Of a stretch of DNA of 64,000 nucleotides, positions 58,380-64,000 are shown in pieces; positions within the stretch are counted from its first letter, which is position 1, and every line of letters starts with the position of its first letter. Source of the DNA: Pseudomonas fluorescens (lineage in GTDB: Bacteria > Pseudomonadota > Gammaproteobacteria > Pseudomonadales > Pseudomonadaceae); NCBI RefSeq assembly GCF_018614655.1, contig NZ_JAGGOG010000018.1:124001-188000 (forward strand). The letters run 5' to 3'. Under the pieces are notes generated by a model. That model had not been told where the DNA came from. It worked only from the letters and a program-made list of their open reading frames with translations, and did not search any database. A program made the position numbers and the translations under genes.

Positions 58380-59540
58380 TCAACGGCCCTTGAACTGCGC
58401 CACGTTGTCAGCATGCCCCTGTGCCGGCAGCGAAACAGCGGTACCCAGTCGCTCACCAGTCTTGGCGTCGAACAGCAACACCTTGGCCGGATCGAATTGC
58501 AGGGTCAGGGTCTCGCCGACCTGCGGTGCCACGTCCGGCGCCAAACGGCAGCAGACCTTGGTGTCATTGAGCTGCACGAACACCAGGGTGTCCGGACCGG
58601 TCGGTTCGGTCACTTGCACTTCGGCACGAATGCTCGACGATCCATTACCCTCGCACGCCGCCAGCACGATCTGCTCCGGGCGCAGGCCGAGAATCACATC
58701 GCGATCTTCCAGACCGGCGTCGTTCATGTTCAGCGCCAATTCGCAACGGGCCTGGCCGCTGTCCAGCAGCGCCACCAGTCGACCATCCTTGCGTTGCAGG
58801 CGCAGAGGGATGAAGTTCATCGGTGGTGAACCGATAAAGCTTGCCACAAACAGGTTGGCCGGGTCGTTGTAGATTTGTTTCGGCGTACCGAACTGCTGGA
58901 TGATGCCGTCCTTCATCACCGCCACTTTGTCGCCCAGGGTCATCGCTTCGATCTGATCGTGGGTGACGTAAACGGTGGTGGTTTTCAGGCGCTGGTGCAT
59001 CAGTTTCATTTCGGTCCGCATCTCAACCCGCAGCTTGGCGTCGAGGTTGGACAGTGGCTCGTCGAACAGGTAAATCTTCGGCCGACGGGCCAATGCACGG
59101 CCCATGGCCACACGCTGTTGCTGGCCGCCTGACAGCTGGCCCGGCTTGCGATTGAGCAAGTGCTCGATCTGCAGCAGCTTGGCCACCCGCGCCACCTCTT
59201 CGTCGATGGCAGCCTGCGGCATCTTGCGGATTTTCAGGCCGAATTCGATGTTCTCGCGCACGCTCATGGTCGGGTACAGCGCGTAGGACTGGAACACCAT
59301 GGCGATGTCGCGATCCTTGGGGCTCATGCCGCTGACGTCCTGGTCGCCAATCATGATCGCGCCGCCGGTGATGTTCTCAAGGCCGGCGATGCAGTTCATC
59401 AACGTCGACTTGCCGCAACCCGAAGGCCCGACAAGAATCAGAAACTCACCTTCCTTGATCGACAGTTCGATGTTCTTCAAGGTGTCCGGCAAGCCGGCGC
59501 CATAGGTCTTGTTTACATTGCGAAGTTCTAGCGTTGCCAT
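58380..59540 (-). CDS. gtsD: Glucose ABC transporter ATPase (MalK/UgpC type)
   Basis: A 386-residue ATPase: Walker A GPSGCGKST (38-46), LSGGQ (136-140), FDEPLSNLDAKLR and a C-terminal TOBE/OB-type regulatory region (about 245-370). It energises sugar uptake with GtsB and GtsC. Two bases separate its start from the gtsC stop. Confidence 0.94.
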   Translation of the reverse strand: MATLELRNVNKTYGAGLPDTLKNIELSIKEGEFLILVGPSGCGKSTLMNCIAGLENITGGAIMIGDQDVSGMSPKDRDIAMVFQSYALYPTMSVRENIEFGLKIRKMPQAAIDEEVARVAKLLQIEHLLNRKPGQLSGGQQQRVAMGRALARRPKIYLFDEPLSNLDAKLRVEMRTEMKLMHQRLKTTTVYVTHDQIEAMTLGDKVAVMKDGIIQQFGTPKQIYNDPANLFVASFIGSPPMNFIPLRLQRKDGRLVALLDSGQARCELALNMNDAGLEDRDVILGLRPEQIVLAACEGNGSSSIRAEVQVTEPTGPDTLVFVQLNDTKVCCRLAPDVAPQVGETLTLQFDPAKVLLFDAKTGERLGTAVSLPAQGHADNVAQFKGR

Positions 59541-59542
59541 GA

Positions 59543-60388
59543 TTACCCCTTGACTGCGCCGGCCGTCAGCCCGCGCACGAAATACTTGCCTGCGATCACA
59601 TAGACCAGCAGGGTCGGCAGCCCGGCGATCATCGCCGCCGCCATATCCACGTTGTATTCCTTGACCCCGGTGCTGGTGTTGACCAGGTTGTTCAGCGCCA
59701 CCGTGATGGGCTGCGAATCACCGCTGGAGAACACCACGCCGAACAGGAAGTCGTTCCAGATCTGCGTGAACTGCCAGATCAGGCAGACCATGATGATCGG
59801 AGTCGACATCGGCAAGATGATCAGGCGGAAGATCGTAAAGAATCCCGCACCATCCAGCCGTGCCGCCTTCACTAATGCATCAGGAATGCTCACGTAGTAA
59901 TTACGGAAGAACAGTGTAGTAAACGCCAGGCCGTAAACGATGTGCACGAACACCAGGCCGGTGGTGGTGCTGGCCAGGCCCATCTTGCCGAGAGTGAACG
60001 AGGCTGGCAGCAGCACGGTCTGGAACGGCAGGAAGCAGCCGAACAACAACAGGCCGAAGAACAACTGCGAACCGCGAAAACGCCACATCGACAGCACATA
60101 GCCGTTCAACGCGCCGATGGCGGTAGAGATCAACACCGCCGGGACGGTGATCTTGATCGAGTTCCAGAAATAACCATCGACCGTGGCCCAGGCCTTGACC
60201 CAGCCAATGCCGGTGACCACGGCGGGCCAGCTCAGCAGGTTGCCGGTGCTGATGTCTTCCGGCGTCTTGAAGCTGGTCAATAGCATGACCACCAGCGGTA
60301 CCAGATAAAGCAGCACGGCGAGAATCAGCACCGCGTAGATCGCGATGCGGCTCAGGCTGATGGAAGGTTTGCCGGCGAGACTAGTCAT
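59543..60388 (-). CDS. gtsC: Glucose ABC transporter permease
   Basis: A 281-residue protein with six membrane helices and the EAA-like loop DALVKAARLDGAGFFTIFRLIILPMSTP. It is the MalG-type permease. Its start overlaps the gtsB stop by eight bases. Confidence 0.93.
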   Translation of the reverse strand: MTSLAGKPSISLSRIAIYAVLILAVLLYLVPLVVMLLTSFKTPEDISTGNLLSWPAVVTGIGWVKAWATVDGYFWNSIKITVPAVLISTAIGALNGYVLSMWRFRGSQLFFGLLLFGCFLPFQTVLLPASFTLGKMGLASTTTGLVFVHIVYGLAFTTLFFRNYYVSIPDALVKAARLDGAGFFTIFRLIILPMSTPIIMVCLIWQFTQIWNDFLFGVVFSSGDSQPITVALNNLVNTSTGVKEYNVDMAAAMIAGLPTLLVYVIAGKYFVRGLTAGAVKG

Positions 60389-61289
60389 TACGTTTGGTCC
60401 TTAGCTCGGAGTACAGGTAAGGCACGATGATTGCGAGAATCGCACCGAGCATCAGAATTGCACTGGCCGAGCCCATGCCCATCTGGCCGCGACTGAAGGT
60501 GAAGGAGTACATGAACATGGCAGGCAGATCGGACGAGTAGCCCGGGCCGCCGGCCGTCATCGCCGCCACCAGGTCAAAACTCTTGATCGCGATGTGCGCC
60601 AGAATCATCACCGCGCTGAAGAACACCGGGCGCAGGCTGGGCAGCACCACTTTCCAGTAGATCTTGGGCATGCTCGCGCCATCGATCTGGGCGGCACGAA
60701 TGATCGATTGATCAACCCCACGCAAACCGGCCAGGAACATCGCCATGATAAAGCCCGAGGCTTGCCACACGGCAGCGATCACCAGGCAGTACACCACACG
60801 ATCAGGGTCGATCAGCCAGTCCAGGCGGAAGCCTTCCCAGCCCCAGTCACGCAGCAGTTTGTCCAGGCCCATGCCCGGGTTGAGCAGCCATTTCCAGGCG
60901 GTACCGGTGACGATCATCGAGAGCGCCATCGGGTACAGGTAGATGGTGCGGATGAAGCCTTCGCGGCGGATTTTCTGGTCGAGGAAAATCGCCAGTGTCA
61001 CGCCGATCACCAGGGTGATGCCGATGAACATGCCACCGAACACCGCCAGGTTCTTGCTCGCCACCCACCAGCGGTCGTTGTCGAACAAGCGTGCGTATTG
61101 CGCCAGGCCTACAAATTTGTAGGACGGCAGGAAAGTCGAGTTAGTGAACGACAGGACAAACGTCCACAGGATGTAGCCATAAAAGCCCACCAGGACGACG
61201 AACATGCTGGGCGCCAGCACCAGTTTGGGTAGCCAGCGCTGCAGTGCATCGAACGGCGAGGCTTTGCTGAACACAGCAACAGAACTCAT
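60381..61289 (-). CDS. gtsB: Glucose ABC transporter permease
   Basis: A 302-residue MalF-type permease with six to eight helices; the EAA loop is VDQSIIRAAQIDGASMPKIYWKVVLPSLRPVFF. It pairs with GtsC and GtsD. A 9-bp hairpin between gtsA and gtsB (61333-61354) separates it from the binding-protein gene by 72 bases. Confidence 0.93.
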   Translation of the reverse strand: MSSVAVFSKASPFDALQRWLPKLVLAPSMFVVLVGFYGYILWTFVLSFTNSTFLPSYKFVGLAQYARLFDNDRWWVASKNLAVFGGMFIGITLVIGVTLAIFLDQKIRREGFIRTIYLYPMALSMIVTGTAWKWLLNPGMGLDKLLRDWGWEGFRLDWLIDPDRVVYCLVIAAVWQASGFIMAMFLAGLRGVDQSIIRAAQIDGASMPKIYWKVVLPSLRPVFFSAVMILAHIAIKSFDLVAAMTAGGPGYSSDLPAMFMYSFTFSRGQMGMGSASAILMLGAILAIIVPYLYSELRTKRND

Positions 61290-61332
61290 GGGAAAATCCA
61301 GTACCAGGGAAGATTACAAGGGCATGTAATGA

Positions 61333-61354
61333 GGGAGCGGGAAAGCCCGCTCCC
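61333..61354 (-). promoter_or_regulatory. Intra-operon hairpin between gtsA and gtsB
   Basis: GGGAGCGGG (61333-61341) and CCCGCTCCC (61346-61354) are exact arms around AAAG. It looks like a family C half unit and lies just past the gtsA stop. Such structures often protect the upstream message so the binding protein is made in excess. Confidence 0.6.
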
Positions 61355-61361
61355 ACAAGGC

Positions 61362-62648
61362 TTACTTGGCCGACTTGACCGCACTGTAGAGTTGCTTGGC
61401 GGTAGTGGCTGGATCGGCTTTCGGGTTGTTGATGTAGTTGGTCACTACGTCAAAGAACGCACCCTGTACGGCCAGCGTGGTCGCCATGTTGTGCGCCATG
61501 CTCGGCTGCAGGCCACCGGTCTGGGCATCTGCCAGGAAGTCCTTGGCTGCGGTCTGGGCGCAGGAGTCAAAACCGTATTTGCCCATGTCTTTCAGCATGT
61601 CGACCCGAACCGGGATCGAGCCCTTGTTGATGCTGAAGACTTTCTGGAAGTTCTCACCCAGCACGACCTTGGCAATGTCCTGCTGACCGGCAGCAGTGCC
61701 TTTGTCTTTCTGCTTGAACACCGCCAAAGAGTCGATGTTATAGGTGAAGGCTTTGTCGGTACCCGGGAAGGCTACGCACTCGTAATCCTTGCCAGCGACT
61801 TTCTTGGCCGCCGTCCACTCGCTCTTGGCCCAGTCACCCATGATCTGCATGCCGGCCTTGCCGTTGATGACTTTGGCGGCTTCCAGGTTCCAGTCCTGGC
61901 CTTTGCCGTCGGCGTCCATGTAGGTCGCGACTTTCTTCAGCTCGGTCAGCGACTTGATCATTTCAGGGCCGGTCAGGGCTTTTTCATCCAGATCGACCAG
62001 GGCTTTCTTGTAGCCATCGGCCCCCATCACGGAAAGGACCACGGCTTCGAACACGGTGCTGTCCTGCCAAGGCTGGCCACCGTGGGCGAGCGCAATGAAG
62101 CCCGCTTTCTTGAGCTTGTCGCCGGCTGCGTAAAATTCTTCGAGGGTGGTCGGTGCTTTTTCGATACCGGCTTTCTTGAAGACTTCAGGGTTGATCCACA
62201 GCCAGTTGACGCGGTGAATGTTCACCGGCACGGCCACGTAGTTACCTTCGTACTTCACGGTATCGGAGACTTTCTTGTCGAGCAGAGAGTCCCACTTTTC
62301 TTCTTTGGCAACGTCCTTCAGGACGTCGGTGTCGAGCAGCCCGGTGGACGCCCATTCCTGGATGTCCGGGCCTTTGATCTGGGCAACACCTGGCGGGTTG
62401 CCAGCAACGGCGCGGCTTTTCAACACGGTCATGGCCGTGGAACCACCGCCGCCTGCGACGGCACCGTCTTTCCAGATGAAACCGTCTTTTTCAACTTGGG
62501 CCTTCAGGACATCTACTGCCGCCTTCTCACCACCCGAGGTCCACCAATGCACAACTTCAACCGTCCCTTTCGAGTCGGCGGCAAAAGCACTGAGGGGAAA
62601 CAACGAGGCAATGGAAATAGCAACGGCGAGGCGATTAATCGCGTTCAT
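61362..62648 (-). CDS. gtsA: Glucose/mannose-binding periplasmic protein
   Basis: A 428-residue extracellular solute-binding protein of the MalE/UgpB type, with a signal peptide (AVAISIASLFPLSAFA, cleavage near 23). The mature start is ADSKGTVEVVHWWTSGGEKAAVDVLKAQVEKDGF. It binds glucose for GtsBCD. The ATG at 62648 is chosen over one 9 codons upstream; a Crc-type A-rich motif lies just before it. Confidence 0.93.
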   Translation of the reverse strand: MNAINRLAVAISIASLFPLSAFAADSKGTVEVVHWWTSGGEKAAVDVLKAQVEKDGFIWKDGAVAGGGGSTAMTVLKSRAVAGNPPGVAQIKGPDIQEWASTGLLDTDVLKDVAKEEKWDSLLDKKVSDTVKYEGNYVAVPVNIHRVNWLWINPEVFKKAGIEKAPTTLEEFYAAGDKLKKAGFIALAHGGQPWQDSTVFEAVVLSVMGADGYKKALVDLDEKALTGPEMIKSLTELKKVATYMDADGKGQDWNLEAAKVINGKAGMQIMGDWAKSEWTAAKKVAGKDYECVAFPGTDKAFTYNIDSLAVFKQKDKGTAAGQQDIAKVVLGENFQKVFSINKGSIPVRVDMLKDMGKYGFDSCAQTAAKDFLADAQTGGLQPSMAHNMATTLAVQGAFFDVVTNYINNPKADPATTAKQLYSAVKSAK

Positions 62649-62661
62649 CTGAGTACCTTTT

Positions 62662-62669
62662 TTGTTGTT
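62662..62669 (-). promoter_or_regulatory. Candidate Hfq/Crc binding motif in the gtsA leader
   Basis: On the minus strand AACAACAA, followed by AAAAGG, lies between 14 and 21 bases before the gtsA ATG. It matches AAnAAnAA. The same motif occurs before oprB and gntT. Confidence 0.7.
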
Positions 62670-62752
62670 ATGCATGCAAGTCTAGAGCTTGCGCTGCATA
62701 GGATTTTAAACAGGGATATTTAAGGTGCACGTAACAAAGGGACGCACAAATG

Positions 62753-64000
62753 TCACCAAGTGGTGACATTAAGTCCCGCGCCCAAGGCGCTGGCCATACT
62801 GGGGGCCAAGGGTAGACCAGGCAGCAGCACGGCTTGCCAGGCATGGTACAGATCCGGTTTGCCACCCCAGATTTTGCTGCTGGGCTGGTTGTGCGGGCTC
62901 AGTTCGTGGTGCCAGCTGCCATGGATACGGTCGATAAAATGGGTCTCGCAAAACTCCCAGAAACGCCGGTACCAGGTTTCGTAATGCAACTCGCCCGTGC
63001 GTTTGAGCAGGGCCTGCGCCGCAGCACTGGCTTCGGCGTGAGTCCAGTGCAAACGCTCGCGGACCACCGGGCGCTGGGCCCAGTCGAGGGTGTAGACAAT
63101 GCCGGGAGCGCCATCCACCGCCCAGCCATACTCGCAGGCACTGGCGAACAGGCCCTTGGCGTCAGTCAACAGCCACTCGGGCGTCACCAACCCGGCTTGC
63201 TGGCGCGCCGCTTCAAGGTGCAGCACCAACCGCGCCCATTCGAAACCATGGCCTGGGGTAATGCCGTAAGGGCGAAAGCCATCGGCCGGATTGTCTTCGT
63301 TGTAGCCGCGCACGGGTTGCCAGTGCCGATCAAAGTGTTCGATCACCATGAATTGGTTGTCGGCGGCGTGACGGTGGATCACGCGCTCAACGATGCGCAA
63401 CGCACGATCCAGCCAACGCGTGTCGCCAGTGACATCGGCCAAGGCAAGGAAGGCTTCAGTGGCGTGCATGTTGCTGTTGGCGCCGCGATAGGCTTCTACC
63501 CCCGTCCAGTCCTGCGCGAAGGATTCGAGCATCGCGCCCTCCTCCTCGCTCCAGAAATACTGGTCGATGATGTGGATGGCGTCATTCAGCAGGGTTTGTG
63601 CGCCGGGTGCACCAGCCACCACTGCCGAACTGGCAGCCAGAGCGACAAAGGCATGCAGGTAGGCGGCCTTGCCGGTATTCCCGTCGCAAGCCTGCGGGGT
63701 AGCGAACCAGCCACCGTGATGGGCATCGCGCAACGGGCCGCTGAGGGCGATTACCCCGTGCTCCACCCGGTCGGCGTAGCCCGGCAGGCCCTGGGCGTGG
63801 GCCATGGCGAAACTGTGGGTCATACGGGCGGTGTTCATGGTTTCGGCGATGGCATTGGCCGGCAGGTGGCCCTGGTCATCCAGGTTGCCAAAGCCTTCAG
63901 GCAGCTTCGAGGCCTTGGCGAACGACAGCAGGCGCTGACCTTCAGTGGCCAGCCAGGTGTGATGGGCAGGTGCGTTCAGCCAACTGCTGGAAGGCAGCGG
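62753..64000 (-). CDS. AGE family epimerase/isomerase (N-acylglucosamine 2-epimerase type), 5' end outside the window
   Basis: The frame stays open to the window edge, where SSWLNAPAHHTWLATEGQRLL is read, so the N-terminus and start lie beyond it. At least 415 residues are visible. The (alpha/alpha)6-barrel family includes mannose isomerase and GlcNAc/GlcN epimerases; motifs include GNSNMHATEAFLALADVTGDTRW-like ANSNMHATEAFLALAD, TPGHGFEWARLVLHLE, and HGSWHHELSPHNQPSS-like HGSWHHELSPHN. Placement beside gtsABCD suggests conversion of mannose or a related sugar to fructose (inference). Confidence 0.87.
   Translation of the reverse strand, partial: PLPSSSWLNAPAHHTWLATEGQRLLSFAKASKLPEGFGNLDDQGHLPANAIAETMNTARMTHSFAMAHAQGLPGYADRVEHGVIALSGPLRDAHHGGWFATPQACDGNTGKAAYLHAFVALAASSAVVAGAPGAQTLLNDAIHIIDQYFWSEEEGAMLESFAQDWTGVEAYRGANSNMHATEAFLALADVTGDTRWLDRALRIVERVIHRHAADNQFMVIEHFDRHWQPVRGYNEDNPADGFRPYGITPGHGFEWARLVLHLEAARQQAGLVTPEWLLTDAKGLFASACEYGWAVDGAPGIVYTLDWAQRPVVRERLHWTHAEASAAAQALLKRTGELHYETWYRRFWEFCETHFIDRIHGSWHHELSPHNQPSSKIWGGKPDLYHAWQAVLLPGLPLAPSMASALGAGLNVTTW

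Noticed and set aside
61329..62723. A 464-codon open frame antisense to gtsA
   Set aside because: The sense frame has a signal peptide and binding-protein motifs. The reverse frame lacks any feature.
1..64000. tRNA, rRNA, IS element or prophage
   Set aside because: No cloverleaf with a CCA end, rRNA segment, transposase, integrase or phage structural gene was recognised.

Overview
The window reads as chromosomal DNA of a fluorescent Pseudomonas, most likely of the P. fluorescens group. This is an inference from three things: high-GC genes with little intergenic space, at least six families of Pseudomonas-type REP/inverted repeats between genes, and gene orders that match the genus. Those orders are eda-pgl-zwf/hexR next to oprB-gtsDCBA, gluconate permease-kinase-GntR, and fadD1-fadD2-hydrolase-MaoC. 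No rRNA, tRNA, prophage, IS element or CRISPR array was seen.

Layout. 1-5.6 kb: an MBL-fold hydrolase divergent from a TetR regulator with a near-perfect operator, a MASE2-GGDEF diguanylate cyclase, a DUF1003 protein, and a LysR regulator divergent from a CTP-synthase-C-terminal-like protein. 5.6-11.2 kb: REP-rich spacer, DUF2025, GlpQ, a PepSY protein, ZntB and a Pit phosphate transporter. 11.2-18.5 kb: pxpBC and pxpA (5-oxoprolinase-type), three LysR regulators, an SDR and a PACE efflux protein. 18.5-21.2 kb: an ECF42-type sigma operon (SnoaL-like, DGPF/YCII, AHSA1 and sigma) with a recognisable promoter. 21.2-23.9 kb: GNAT, a hipBA toxin-antitoxin pair and a GyrI-like protein. 24-31.7 kb: alaC, the gluconate system (gntT, gntK, gntR), and a GST/epimerase/MFS cassette. 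31.8-45.6 kb: a hypothetical protein, a BdlA-like chemoreceptor, LysR/gstA, a ProX-like binding protein behind a FecI-type sigma factor, a PhnD-like protein with a fatty acid desaturase, a 38-residue Lys-rich protein, GNAT, an exported methyltransferase-like protein, def, YihY/BrkB, CsbD and fadD1. 46-51.5 kb: fadD2, a monoacylglycerol-lipase-like hydrolase, a MaoC hydratase, a PA2169-family protein, DUF3820 and a class V aminotransferase. 51.7-64 kb: the glucose block (eda-pgl-zwf, hexR, mutarotase, oprB, gtsDCBA), ending in a partial AGE-family epimerase.

How it works together. The strongest theme is glucose/gluconate use by the Entner-Doudoroff route: OprB and GtsABCD for entry, GntT/GntK for gluconate, Zwf-Pgl-Eda for central flux, with HexR and GntR as repressors. 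Candidate operators are visible for both repressors. A-rich AAnAAnAA motifs just before the starts of gtsA, oprB and gntT suggest shared Hfq/Crc catabolite repression. The second theme is REP biology: tandem 18-bp half-REP units, a REP-derived C-terminal tail on PxpA, a REP nested inside another palindrome, and a REP placed just upstream of a ribosome binding site. I found no clear wholly new system. The best leads are the REP observations, the ECF42 operon promoter, and the CTP-synthase-like protein that keeps Cys but has Gln at the catalytic His position.
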